From Ruminococcus sp. UBA3800 (GTDB taxonomy: Bacteria > Bacillota > Clostridia > Oscillospirales > Ruminococcaceae): a stretch of 12,384 nucleotides of DNA. Below are positions 1 through 6,974 of the stretch, piece by piece (within the stretch, counting starts at the first letter, position 1; each line of letters opens with the position of its first letter). A program made the translations under genes and the position numbers. The notes under the pieces were generated by a model. That model searched no databases, had not been told where the DNA came from, and saw only the letters and a list, made by a program, of their open reading frames with translations. Where the stretch lies: positions 1 through 12,384 of the forward strand of contig DFEO01000062.1 in the NCBI GenBank assembly GCA_002368715.1, written 5' to 3'.

Positions 1-381
1 TATGTGCTGGGGTTTATCTGTCTGTTTATGATAGCCCTCACATGGTATAATACCGTGAGGATAAGAAAATATCTGGTCAGAGCACTGAAGGTGCTGGAGG
101 ACGATAAATACCGCTTCACACTTTATGAGGACAGGTTCGTTATCGAGACCACAGAAACAGCAGATGAGCCGGACGAGGATGCACCGCCGATAAAACCGAA
201 TGAGGTCTTTTTTGCCGAAACGGATGTGAGCGTTATAGAAAACAGCGAGATGTTCATCCTTATCGTCAAGAAAGAATCGCTCTATGTTCTGGCAAAAAGG
301 CTTATTGATGATAATAAGCAGCAGATCATTAAAAACAGCCTTTATGATAAGCTTGGAAATAATTATTTTTATCAGCAATAG
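1..381 (+). CDS. YcxB-like membrane protein, C-terminal part (5' end outside window)
   Basis: The frame is open to the first base, so this is the end of a longer gene; the GTG at base 4 is probably an internal valine codon. The visible 126 residues begin with a hydrophobic segment (about residues 1-19, rich in Leu, Phe, Ile) that looks like the last membrane helix. A soluble beta-rich part follows, containing YRFTLYEDRFVIET, then a stretch like the YcxB C-terminal domain in which strands end in a lysine-rich element (LYVLAKRLIDDN). The acidic loop near residues 50-62 is variable-looking. It sits 38 bases before gyrA in the same direction with no terminator between, so co-transcription is plausible. 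YcxB-like proteins have no defined function. The family call rests on pattern resemblance only; the coding call is firm. Confidence 0.7.
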   Translation, partial: YVLGFICLFMIALTWYNTVRIRKYLVRALKVLEDDKYRFTLYEDRFVIETTETADEPDEDAPPIKPNEVFFAETDVSVIENSEMFILIVKKESLYVLAKRLIDDNKQQIIKNSLYDKLGNNYFYQQ

Positions 382-404
382 ATCAAAATGCTGAATACTC
401 TCGG

Positions 405-410
405 AAGGAG
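405..410 (+). promoter_or_regulatory. Ribosome binding site that sets the TTG start of gyrA
   Basis: AAGGAG lies 9 bases before the TTG at 420. The next in-frame ATG (about base 462) has no such site and would cut residues that correspond to the N-terminal arm in other GyrA proteins, so the TTG is preferred. Confidence 0.75.
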
Positions 411-419
411 TTGTAATAA

Positions 420-2936
420 TTGATAGATCATAATATTATTGAATCAGATGTTGAAAAAATAATGAAAGAATCATTTATTCAATATTCGATGGCAGTAATA
501 GTTTCAAGAGCATTGCCCGATGTGAGAGACGGACTGAAGCCCGTTCACAGAAGGATACTCTACACAATGTTTGAAAACGGTCTTACACCGGATCAGGCAT
601 ACCGTAAGTGTGCGGACACGGTCGGTTCGGTGCTGGGTAAATATCACCCCCACGGTGACGCTTCCGTTTATGACGCTCTGGTAAGACTTGCACAGAGCTT
701 CTCAATGAGATATCCTCTCGTTGACGGCCACGGAAACTTCGGTTCGGTAGACGGAGACCCTCCGGCTGCTTACCGTTATACCGAGGCTAAGATGGCAAAG
801 ATGTCGGTGAATATGCTCACCGATATAAATAAGAATACAGTTGACTTTCAGCCAAACTATGACGACAGGCTTCAGGAGCCTGTTGTGCTGCCTTCAAGGT
901 TCCCTAACCTCTTGTGCAACGGCTCGGTGGGAATAGCTGTCGGAATGGCAACAAATATCCCTCCTCATAACCTCCACGAGGTCATAGAGGGAATGAAGAC
1001 CATAATGAGAAACCCCGACTGCTCGCTGGACGAGCTTATGGAGAGCATCCAGGGACCCGACTTCCCGACAGGCGGTATCATTATGGGAAGAGCAGGCATA
1101 AGAGCCGCTTATGCAACAGGAAGAGGCAAGATAACCCTTCGTTCACGCACCTCTATCGAGGAGATAAAGGGCAGAAACTGTATCATCGTTACCGAGATAC
1201 CCTATATGGTCAACAAGGCAAGGCTTTGTGTGGCTATCGCTGATCTTGTAAAGGAAAAAAGGATAGAGGGCATACACGACCTGCGTGACGAGACCGGCAA
1301 GGACGGTATGAGGATAGTTATCGAACTCAAAAAGGACGCAAACCCCGAGCTCGTTCTGAATAAGCTGTTCAGCTATACCCAGCTCCAGGATACTGTGGGC
1401 GTTATAATGCTGGCTCTTGTAAACGGCGTTCCTAAGATACTTACGCTCAAGGAGATGCTCGAGCAGTATATCGACTTCCAGGTGGACGTTATCGAGAGAA
1501 GAACAAGGTTCGACCTTAAAAAGGCAAAAGAGCGTGAGCATATTTTGCAGGGCCTTGTTATCGCTCTTGACAATATCGACGAGGTCATCGAGATAATGAA
1601 GACCTCGAAGAATGTTCCCGAGGCAAAGGAAAGACTTTGCAGCCGCTTCGGACTTACAGATGTTCAGGCCGACCATATCGCTCAGATGACTCTCGGCAGA
1701 CTGACAGGTCTTGAAAGACAGAAGATAGTTGACGAGCTGCATGAGATAACGCTCAAGGTAGCTGACCTTGAGGATATCCTTGCAAACCACCAGAGAGTGC
1801 TGGATATCATCATCGAAGAGGTGGAGGCTATTCAGGACAAGTTCGGCGACAAGAGAAGGACATCTATCGAAAATGTCAGCGGTGAGCTGGATATAGAGGA
1901 CCTTATACCTGTCGAAGAGAATGTTGTTACCTATACCAATGCAGGCTATATCAAGAGGATGCCCGTTTCCGAGTATAAGGCTCAGAAGAGGGGCGGAAAA
2001 GGTATAACCGGAATGAGACAGAGAGAGGACGACTTTATCGACGAGCTCCAGATATGCTCTTCTCATGATGAGGTGCTGTTTATCTCGAACAAGGGCATTA
2101 TGTATAAGCTCAAGTGCTATGAGCTGCCCGAGGGTTCGAGAGCATCGAGGGGAACGAATATCATAAACCTTTTGCAGCTTTCCGATGGTGAAAAGATAGC
2201 CGCTATGATAAAGACCGAGGACTTTGCCGAGGGCAAGTTCATTGTAATGGTAACAAAGAACGGCAAGATAAAGAGAACACCTCTGAACGCTTACAGAAAC
2301 GTCAGAAAGCACGGACTTATAGCTATCGGCCTTGATGAGGGCGACGAGATAGCAGGCGTAAGGATGACTTACGGTGATAACGAGCTTATTATAGCTACTC
2401 ACGACGGAAGCGCTATAAGGATAAAGGAAACGGACGCAAGGCTCATGTCCAGAACAGCTCACGGTGTCAGAGCGATAAGGCTCGGTGAGGGAGATTATGT
2501 TGTTTCTATGGCAAGAGTGCGTGAGGGAGCAAGTGTGCTCACGGTTTCCGAAAACGGACTTGGAAGAAGAGTTGACCTTGACAATTACCGCATACAGAAC
2601 AGAGGCGGCAAGGGACTTACCAACTACAAGAACGGCGCTGTCTGCGGCATAAAGGTAGTAGACGACGAGGACGATATCCTGATGATATCCACTGACGGAA
2701 TAGTTATCAGGATAAGAGCCTGCGACATCAGCAAGATGGGACGCTATTCAAAGGGTGTCCGCCTGATGAGGGTAGCTGACGGAGTGAAGGTCGTAGCGTT
2801 CACGAGAACAGAGCGTGACGAAGAGGCTGACACCGAGCAGATCGAGCAAGCGACGCAGGAGGAGATAGAAGCGTCAAACATTGGTGAAGATCCGATAGAC
2901 GATCCTATGGAGAATGAAGACCGGGACGAAGAGTAA
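420..2936 (+). CDS. gyrA: DNA gyrase subunit A
   Basis: Breakage-reunion subunit of gyrase, which with GyrB introduces negative supercoils using ATP. The 838 residues match the normal family length. Residues about 30-50 carry the near-invariant [15 protein letters not shown]. The quinolone pocket is [10 protein letters not shown] (76-85), and the active-site tyrosine that links to DNA is Tyr120 in AAYRYTE. The GyrA box QKRGGKG at 522-528 marks the DNA-wrapping C-terminal beta-pinwheel and separates GyrA from ParC; a second box-like QNRGGKG is at 726-732. The start is TTG at 420, supported by AAGGAG 9 bases upstream. Two points stand out: Ala81 occupies the place of E. coli Ser83, and the last 41 residues contain 20 Asp/Glu, forming an acidic tail. 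A gyrB gene is not in the window but could lie upstream. A terminator follows the stop. Confidence 0.98.
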   Translation: MIDHNIIESDVEKIMKESFIQYSMAVIVSRALPDVRDGLKPVHRRILYTMFENGLTPDQAYRKCADTVGSVLGKYHPHGDASVYDALVRLAQSFSMRYPLVDGHGNFGSVDGDPPAAYRYTEAKMAKMSVNMLTDINKNTVDFQPNYDDRLQEPVVLPSRFPNLLCNGSVGIAVGMATNIPPHNLHEVIEGMKTIMRNPDCSLDELMESIQGPDFPTGGIIMGRAGIRAAYATGRGKITLRSRTSIEEIKGRNCIIVTEIPYMVNKARLCVAIADLVKEKRIEGIHDLRDETGKDGMRIVIELKKDANPELVLNKLFSYTQLQDTVGVIMLALVNGVPKILTLKEMLEQYIDFQVDVIERRTRFDLKKAKEREHILQGLVIALDNIDEVIEIMKTSKNVPEAKERLCSRFGLTDVQADHIAQMTLGRLTGLERQKIVDELHEITLKVADLEDILANHQRVLDIIIEEVEAIQDKFGDKRRTSIENVSGELDIEDLIPVEENVVTYTNAGYIKRMPVSEYKAQKRGGKGITGMRQREDDFIDELQICSSHDEVLFISNKGIMYKLKCYELPEGSRASRGTNIINLLQLSDGEKIAAMIKTEDFAEGKFIVMVTKNGKIKRTPLNAYRNVRKHGLIAIGLDEGDEIAGVRMTYGDNELIIATHDGSAIRIKETDARLMSRTAHGVRAIRLGEGDYVVSMARVREGASVLTVSENGLGRRVDLDNYRIQNRGGKGLTNYKNGAVCGIKVVDDEDDILMISTDGIVIRIRACDISKMGRYSKGVRLMRVADGVKVVAFTRTERDEEADTEQIEQATQEEIEASNIGEDPIDDPMENEDRDEE

Positions 2937-2979
2937 CCAGGCGTGTACGCCCGGATCCAATTCTCCCACCCCGCCCGGG
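2937..2979 (+). repeat. Palindromic intergenic repeat, copy 1 (abuts gyrA stop)
   Basis: It starts at the base after the gyrA TAA. An 18-base imperfect palindrome (2937-2954, CCAGGCG-TGTA-CGCCCGG, one A/C mismatch) is followed by 25 bases ending in CCACCCCGCCCGGG. It matches bases 12280-12322 at 38 of 43 positions, and that copy also abuts a stop codon. Its right part doubles as the left arm of the gyrA terminator. No open frame or known element name is assigned. Confidence 0.85.
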
Positions 2980-2992
2980 TGGGGGATCTTTT
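2962..2992 (+). terminator. Rho-independent terminator of gyrA
   Basis: CCCACCC (2965-2971) pairs perfectly with GGGTGGG (2977-2983). Three outer pairs (2962-2964 with 2984-2986, one a G-U) extend the stem to 10, around a 5-base loop. ATCTTTT follows. The T tract is short but the stem is very GC-rich. Confidence 0.8.
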
Positions 2993-3021
2993 GTGCAAGC
3001 TTTTCATTTCGTGACACTGCA

Positions 3022-3039
3022 GCAGGCGTGTATGCCTGC
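3022..3039 (+). repeat. Palindromic intergenic repeat, copy 2 (core only)
   Basis: GCAGGCG-TGTA-TGCCTGC has 7-base arms with one G-U pair and the same TGTA loop as the copies at 2937 and 12280, followed by ACCC where the others have ATCC or ACCC. The 25-base right flank of the other copies is not present here. Confidence 0.7.
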
Positions 3040-3144
3040 ACCCTTGTCTTTACGCTCTGCTCGCTGCATTACGATGCCCGGACGTTTCGGGAGTGCCGGC
3101 TTCTCATCCAAGCGTTATCCGACAAAGTGATAAAAATGACAAAA

Positions 3145-3176
3145 ACACCCACTAAGCTTTGATACCTAGTGGGTGT
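3145..3176. terminator. Bidirectional terminator between gyrA and xylB
   Basis: ACACCCACTA (3145-3154) pairs perfectly with TAGTGGGTGT (3167-3176) around a 12-base loop. CTTTTTTG follows on the plus strand. On the minus strand the hairpin is followed by TTTTG, 34 bases after the xylB stop. It therefore ends transcription from both converging sides. It is a second terminator for gyrA and the only one seen for xylB. Bases 3044-3144, between the palindrome and this hairpin, hold nothing I recognise. Confidence 0.92.
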
Positions 3177-3209
3177 CTTTTTTGTTTTAAGTTTTAATGA
3201 GATATCCGA

Positions 3210-4733
3210 TCACAATGCTGAAAGCTTTGCAAACTGTGCTTTGAGAGCAGGATAGATCTCAACATAAAGCTGATAGTATTTCTCATACTCAGCAGATCTT
3301 TCAGCGTCGGGCTGCTGTATCTTATCGGTCTTGACAACAGCCTTGCAGGCCTCGGGAACGCTGGTATATATCCCTGCACCGACAGCTGCCAGCAGAGCAG
3401 CACCAAGAGCAGGCCCCTCCTTCGAGGATGCGGTCTTGACCTGACAGCCATAAAGATCAGCCAGCATAGACCTCCACAGCGGAGAGCTTCCGCCGCCGCC
3501 GCAGGCCATCATATCCGAAACGTTTATATCCATCTGCCTGAACACCTCTATGCAGTCACGCAGCGAATAGGAAACACCCTCCATTACGGCTCTGAGCATA
3601 TCCTTTTTGGTGTGCATAGCCGAAAGCCCGAAGAAAACGCCTCTTGCGTCAGGATCAAGGTGAGGGGTCCTTTCGCCCATAAGATAAGGCAGATAGAGCA
3701 GCCTGTTAGCACCGACAGGCACTGTTTCGGCCTGCTTATCCATAAGGTAATACTCGTCCACACCCATATACTTTGCGGTCTCCATTTCGCTGTGACAGAA
3801 GTTATCTCTGAACCATTTCAGCGAAAGGCCGGCACCCTGGGTAACACCCATAACGTGCCACGAGCCCGGAACAGCCGCACAGCAGGTGTGAACTCTGCCA
3901 AGCTTGTCGGTAGACATCTGTGAGGTGTGTGCAAACACAACTCCCGAAGTCCCGATAGTGGTGAAAGCCTTTCCGTCCTCGCAGACACCTGTTCCGATAG
4001 CAGCACAGGCATTGTCTCCGCCGCCGCCAACGACCACAGTTCCCTCTTTGAGCCCTGTGATATCAGCTATCTGCTTAGTCACTCTTCCTGTCACCTCGCA
4101 TGACTCATACACCTTAGCCAGCATAGACATATCGATATCAAGAGCCTTACATACCTCTTCAGACCAGCAGCGGTTTGCTATATCGAGCAGCTGCATTCCC
4201 GAAGCGTCCGACACCTCGGTAGCATATTCGCCCGTGAGGATAAATCTCAGATAATCCTTCGGCAGCAGTATGTGTCTGCACTTTTCATAGATCTCGGGCT
4301 CGTTGTTCCTTACCCAGAGTATCTTTGCAGCCGTCCAGCCTGTAAGAGCAGGGTTTGCAGTGATAGAGATGAGCTTTTCTCTTCCGAGCTTTTCGTTCAT
4401 CTCGTCTACTTCTTTAGCAGTTCTCTGGTCGCACCAGATTATCGACTTTCTCAGAACGTTGTTGTCAGCATCCAGCATAACAAGTCCGTGCATCTGTCCG
4501 GAGATACCTATACCAGCGACCTCATCACCCTTGACGCCGCTTTTATCAAGCACAGCCTTGATGGTGGTGAGCATAGCATCTGCCCAGTCCTTGGGGTCCT
4601 GCTCGGCATAGCCGTTCTTCGGCTGATACATCGGATACTCTACCGTGACCGAAGCGACGACCGTTCCGTCCTCTTTGAAAAGGACAGTCTTTGTTCCGCT
4701 CGTTCCGCAGTCAACTCCCAGAATATATGCCAT
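3210..4733 (-). CDS. xylB: Xylulokinase (FGGY carbohydrate kinase)
   Basis: Phosphorylates D-xylulose with ATP to D-xylulose 5-phosphate, in the cytoplasm, feeding the pentose phosphate pathway. The 507 residues are close to the usual 480-510. The N-terminal phosphate loop is GVDCGTSGTKTVLF (6-19). GQMHG at 79-83 includes the substrate-contacting His82. LPKDYLRFILTGEYATE (157-173) is the typical family motif. GGGGDNACAAIG contains the likely catalytic base Asp240 (E. coli Asp233), and ERTPHLDP (354-361) and the C-terminal GPALGAALLA (440-449) complete the two-domain actin-like fold. The ATG at 4733 has AGGAGG 9 bases upstream. It lies 30 bases after a small gene with which it shares a promoter near 5050, and is separated from xylA by that promoter and the xylA terminator. 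Xylulokinase is favoured over glycerol or gluconate kinase by overall motif match to E. coli XylB and by the neighbouring xylA. Confidence 0.96.
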   Translation of the reverse strand: MAYILGVDCGTSGTKTVLFKEDGTVVASVTVEYPMYQPKNGYAEQDPKDWADAMLTTIKAVLDKSGVKGDEVAGIGISGQMHGLVMLDADNNVLRKSIIWCDQRTAKEVDEMNEKLGREKLISITANPALTGWTAAKILWVRNNEPEIYEKCRHILLPKDYLRFILTGEYATEVSDASGMQLLDIANRCWSEEVCKALDIDMSMLAKVYESCEVTGRVTKQIADITGLKEGTVVVGGGGDNACAAIGTGVCEDGKAFTTIGTSGVVFAHTSQMSTDKLGRVHTCCAAVPGSWHVMGVTQGAGLSLKWFRDNFCHSEMETAKYMGVDEYYLMDKQAETVPVGANRLLYLPYLMGERTPHLDPDARGVFFGLSAMHTKKDMLRAVMEGVSYSLRDCIEVFRQMDINVSDMMACGGGGSSPLWRSMLADLYGCQVKTASSKEGPALGAALLAAVGAGIYTSVPEACKAVVKTDKIQQPDAERSAEYEKYYQLYVEIYPALKAQFAKLSAL

Positions 4734-4763
4734 ATGGTTTTTCCTCCTTTATATTTATTATCA

Positions 4764-4940
4764 TCAGTCTTCTTTTTCTATAACAAAATAGGTTTCCTTT
4801 TCATTCTCGACCAGTTTAACGATCTGCCAGCCCAGGGACACCAGGTCATTGAGCTTTTCGACCTGAGAGAACCTGTCAAGATCCGGCGCAAAAGTGTTGT
4901 CACTGCCTCTGTGTCTTGAAACATAAACTTTCTTCTGCAT
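4764..4940 (-). CDS. Small conserved-looking protein, DUF4177-like (58 aa)
   Basis: Not confidently recognised. The protein begins MQKKVYVSRHRG, has a charged middle, and ends with a pattern KLNDLVSLGWQIVKLVE followed by YFVIEK. This resembles small DUF4177-type proteins, where a helix ending in GW is followed by two strands. There is no signal peptide, cysteine motif or membrane helix. An ATG at 4946 would add two residues but leaves only 2 bases to the G-run (4949-4953), while the ATG at 4940 has 8, so 4940 is preferred. A consensus promoter lies upstream, and xylB starts 30 bases after its stop with no terminator between. It is thus probably the first gene of a small-orf-xylB transcript. 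A role in xylose use is possible only by position. Confidence 0.65.
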   Translation of the reverse strand: MQKKVYVSRHRGSDNTFAPDLDRFSQVEKLNDLVSLGWQIVKLVENEKETYFVIEKED

Positions 4941-4972
4941 GAGCATTACCCCCGATCAGATTTACTATTTTA

Positions 4973-5026
4973 ATATCGGTCTTTTCAAGGTGCGCTGATA
5001 AGCCGTTTTTCACATCGCACACCGAT
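4973..5026 (-). promoter_or_regulatory. Possible leader structure before the small gene and xylB
   Basis: In the presumed leader (start near 5027), ATCGGTGTGCG (minus strand, 5026-5016) can pair with CGCAC (4994-4990) and ACCGAT (4980-4975), giving 5 and 6 pairs with a one-sided 9-base bulge. This could be a regulatory RNA fold or a split operator. No riboswitch class is recognised. Confidence 0.3.
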
Positions 5027-5033
5027 CAATATC

Positions 5034-5062
5034 ATTATACTATATTCTTATGCTGATTTCAA
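5034..5062 (-). promoter_or_regulatory. Sigma-70 type promoter for the small gene and xylB
   Basis: On the minus strand, TTGAAA (5062-5057) and a perfect TATAAT (5039-5034) are 17 bases apart, the optimal spacing. The predicted start near 5027 leaves a leader of about 85 bases. It lies between the xylA terminator and the small gene, which makes xylB independent of xylA. Confidence 0.85.
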
Positions 5063-5154
5063 GAGTTTTTTGTATTTTGTTATTCTGTATTTCTTATTTC
5101 TGCACGCAGATCTTAGCCGTCATAGTTAAAACCCAAAGCGTTCCTACATCCAAA

Positions 5155-5186
5155 AGCGAAGCACTGCTTTTTTGCAATGCTTCGCT
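5155..5186 (-). terminator. Rho-independent terminator of xylA
   Basis: Thirteen-pair stem (5174-5186 with 5155-5167, one G-U) around a 6-base A loop on the minus strand, 11 bases after the xylA stop. Only TTTTG follows, so the tail is short, but the stem is long. Its presence argues that xylB relies on its own promoter. Confidence 0.78.
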
Positions 5187-5196
5187 GTAATGAAGA

Positions 5197-6522
5197 TCAA
5201 AGTGTGAACAGGATCTGATTGAGAACGCTCTCCAGATACTCCTGTCTGCCGCTCGAAAGGGAAGCTGTGACCTCTCCCTTTTCAAGAGCATATTTTTCGA
5301 GGTCTTCCATATTGACCTTGCCGTCGATGATGTCCTTGCCTATGCCTGTCTGCCAGGAAGCATATCTGTCATCAACAAACTTGTCAAGTCTGCCGTCCTC
5401 GATGATCTTGACAGCAGCTCTCAGTCCGAGTGCGAAGGTGTCCATACCTGCGATATAGCTGAGGAAGATGTCCTCGGGAGTGAACGAGCCTCTTCTTGCC
5501 TTTGCATCAAAGTTCAGACCGCCGTTTGTGAAGCCGCCTGCCTTGAGCACTTCATACATACAAAGGGTCGCATCATAGATGTTGGTGGGGAACTGGTCGG
5601 TGTCCCAGCCAAGAAGAGCGTCACCCTGGTTAGCGTCGATAGAACCGAAGAAGCCGTTATCTCTTGCAACTCTCAGCTCGTGCTGGAAGGTGTGCTGTGC
5701 AAGGGTAGCGTGGTTTGCTTCGATGTTCATTTTGAAATCCTTGTCAAGGCCATACTTTCTCAGGAAGCCGATAACAGTAGCAGTATCAAAATCATACTGG
5801 TGCTTTGTAGGCTCCTTGGGCTTAGGCTCAATGTAGAAATCGCCGTCATAGCCCTTTGAACGTGCATAGTCAACAGAAAGTCTGAGCAGTCTTGCCATAT
5901 TGTCAAGCTCGAGCCCCATATCTGTGTTGAGCAGAGTCTCATAGCCCTCTCTGCCGCCCCAGAAAACATAGCCCTTTCCGCCAAGCTCGATCGTGGAGTC
6001 GATAGCCTTCTTGATCTGAGCTGCCGCATAAGCGAAAACATCAGCCGAAGGTGATGTGCCTGCGCCGTGCATATATCTCGGGTGGTCAAAGCACTTTGCC
6101 GTGCCCCAGAGAAGCTTCTTTGAAGGATCAGCCTTCATCTTCTCTGCGATATAATCAACGATCTCCTGGAACTTCTCGTTTGTTGTGGCAAGGTCGCCGT
6201 ACTCGGGCGAGATGTCACGGTCGTGATAGCAGAAATATTCGATAGACAGCTTGTCCATTATCTCGAAAGCTGCGTCTACCTTTGCCTTTGCTCTTGCCTC
6301 GGGAGAGCTCTCGCCCCAGGTCTTGTCTGCTGTGCCGCAGCCGAACATATCGGTGCCGTCTCCGCCCATGGTGTGCCACCAGGAAAGAGCAAATTTAAGA
6401 TGCTCCTTCATAGTCTTGCCCATTATCACCTCATCGGGATTATAATACTTGAAGGAAAGGGGATTTGCGGAATCTTTGCCTTCATACTTGATCTTGGGGA
6501 TGTCCTTGAAAAACTCTGCCAT
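5197..6522 (-). CDS. xylA: Xylose isomerase, class II
   Basis: Cytoplasmic enzyme interconverting D-xylose and D-xylulose, using two divalent metal ions (Mg, Mn or Co) in a TIM barrel. At 441 residues it has the long N-terminal form of class II enzymes. The hydride-shift motif [11 protein letters not shown] holds catalytic His100 and Asp103. The metal ligands are all present: Glu232 ([13 protein letters not shown]), Glu268 and His271 ([18 protein letters not shown]), Asp296, Asp307 and Asp309 (GSIDANQGD...GWDTDQFP), and Asp339 ([10 protein letters not shown]). The substrate pocket reads [14 protein letters not shown] (48-61). The ATG at 6522 has GGAGG 8 bases upstream. It has its own promoter about 90 bases upstream and its own terminator. 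It is divergent from the efflux operon, and its product is the substrate for the xylB kinase downstream. Confidence 0.98.
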   Translation of the reverse strand: MAEFFKDIPKIKYEGKDSANPLSFKYYNPDEVIMGKTMKEHLKFALSWWHTMGGDGTDMFGCGTADKTWGESSPEARAKAKVDAAFEIMDKLSIEYFCYHDRDISPEYGDLATTNEKFQEIVDYIAEKMKADPSKKLLWGTAKCFDHPRYMHGAGTSPSADVFAYAAAQIKKAIDSTIELGGKGYVFWGGREGYETLLNTDMGLELDNMARLLRLSVDYARSKGYDGDFYIEPKPKEPTKHQYDFDTATVIGFLRKYGLDKDFKMNIEANHATLAQHTFQHELRVARDNGFFGSIDANQGDALLGWDTDQFPTNIYDATLCMYEVLKAGGFTNGGLNFDAKARRGSFTPEDIFLSYIAGMDTFALGLRAAVKIIEDGRLDKFVDDRYASWQTGIGKDIIDGKVNMEDLEKYALEKGEVTASLSSGRQEYLESVLNQILFTL

Positions 6523-6608
6523 TTTAAAAACCTCCGTATATAAAATTATGAAATAAGAACCGTTCAGAGTCTGTCTGAAGCAGTCTCTGCAAAAATCTTA
6601 CCTCTATA

Positions 6609-6638
6609 ATAATACACCAAAGCAACGCCCCTTGTCAA
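6609..6638 (-). promoter_or_regulatory. Sigma-70 type promoter of xylA
   Basis: On the minus strand a perfect TTGACA (6638-6633) lies 18 bases from TATTAT (6614-6609). The predicted start near 6602 gives a leader of about 80 bases. Confidence 0.75.
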
Positions 6639-6721
6639 CAGGTTTTTAGTTAAACTGCTCCGATTTTTGCCAAAATATTTGAAGATTTACAACAATTCTC
6701 ACATTTCGGATAAAAACTTAT

Positions 6722-6743
6722 GTTAATTTATTGACAAATTAAC
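6722..6743. promoter_or_regulatory. Inverted-repeat operator candidate over the efflux -35 box
   Basis: Perfect 8-base arms, GTTAATTT (6722-6729) and AAATTAAC (6736-6743), separated by 6 bases. The repeat covers the whole TTGACA -35 element, so a bound dimer would block polymerase. Size and A/T character suit a MarR-type or similar winged-helix repressor, but no regulator gene is in the window. Confidence 0.6.
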
Positions 6744-6758
6744 TTTTTGTGATATACT
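6731..6758 (+). promoter_or_regulatory. Promoter of the efflux operon
   Basis: TTGACA (6731-6736), 16-base spacer, TATACT (6753-6758). The expected start is near 6765, about 210 bases before the first start codon. Confidence 0.82.
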
Positions 6759-6825
6759 ATATGTAGACATCGGGGCAAAAAGCAAGACAGAAAAAACAGC
6801 CGAGCCCTGTGTCACAGAGAGAAAA

Positions 6826-6897
6826 GACAGCAAAACAAGATCATAGCAAAAATTTTTTTCGGCGCCGGATCAGGCGGCCGGGTGTGTTTTGTCTGTC
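6826..6897 (+). promoter_or_regulatory. Candidate antiterminator pairing in the efflux leader
   Basis: GACAG (6826-6830) can pair with CTGTC (6893-6897), and the adjoining CAAAACA (6831-6837) with TGTTTTG (6885-6891). That gives 12 pairs with a single bulged T at 6892. The right-hand segment includes most of the left arm of the terminator-like hairpin at 6892-6912, so the two folds exclude each other. A short hairpin, CTGT-GTC-ACAG (6807-6817), lies just upstream. No known riboswitch was recognised. Confidence 0.45.
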
Positions 6898-6919
6898 CGA
6901 TTTTCGGTCAGATTTTTTT
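6892..6919 (+). terminator. Terminator-like hairpin inside the efflux leader
   Basis: TCTG-T-CCGA (6892-6900) pairs with TCGG-T-CAGA (6904-6912), leaving one T/T mismatch and a 3-base loop. Seven T residues follow (6913-6919), then A and four more T. It lies after the promoter and before the first gene, so it would act as an attenuator or as the end of a leader RNA of about 150 bases. The stem is modest (8 pairs), so strength is uncertain. Confidence 0.6.
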
Positions 6920-6941
6920 ATTTTGGATCAGAATTCGGCGA

Positions 6942-6966
6942 TCCGACAGTATTTGGGTATCGGAGG
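6942..6966 (+). promoter_or_regulatory. Ribosome site of the first adaptor, with a possible occluding stem
   Basis: GGAGG (6962-6966) is 8 bases before ATG 6975 and fixes that start. TCCGA (6942-6946) can pair with TCGGA (6960-6964), covering part of the ribosome site; five pairs and a 13-base loop make a weak stem. Confidence 0.5.
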
Positions 6967-6974
6967 TAAACAGG

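Larger units (their letters stand above)
6523..6974. other. Divergent control region between xylA and the efflux operon
   Basis: This 452-base stretch has no convincing gene. It holds the xylA promoter and leader (minus strand, 6523-6638). An A/T-rich spacer (6639-6720) includes the small palindrome AGTTAAACT, which could be part of an operator. The efflux promoter with overlapping inverted repeat (6722-6758) and a long structured efflux leader (about 6765-6974) make up the rest. Each is listed separately. Confidence 0.8.

Noticed and set aside
1143..2462. 439-codon open frame on the minus strand inside gyrA
   Set aside because: Lies wholly antisense to gyrA, whose motifs are certain. Its translation is rich in Leu, Ser, Tyr and His with no domain pattern, and no ribosome site was seen; it reflects codon bias of the plus strand.
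2914..3162. 82-codon plus-strand frame after gyrA
   Set aside because: Runs through the palindromic repeats and the gyrA terminator and has no ribosome site; composition is not protein-like.
4995..5013. Possible catabolite-repression (cre) site in the xylB leader
   Set aside because: TGATAAGCC...TTTTTCA has TGA/TCA ends but the wrong length and central pattern for a cre site.
6882..6974. Upstream GTG start for the first adaptor (31 extra residues)
   Set aside because: No ribosome site, overlaps the terminator-like hairpin, and would place an odd aromatic stretch before a normal membrane anchor. ATG 6975 has a good GGAGG site.
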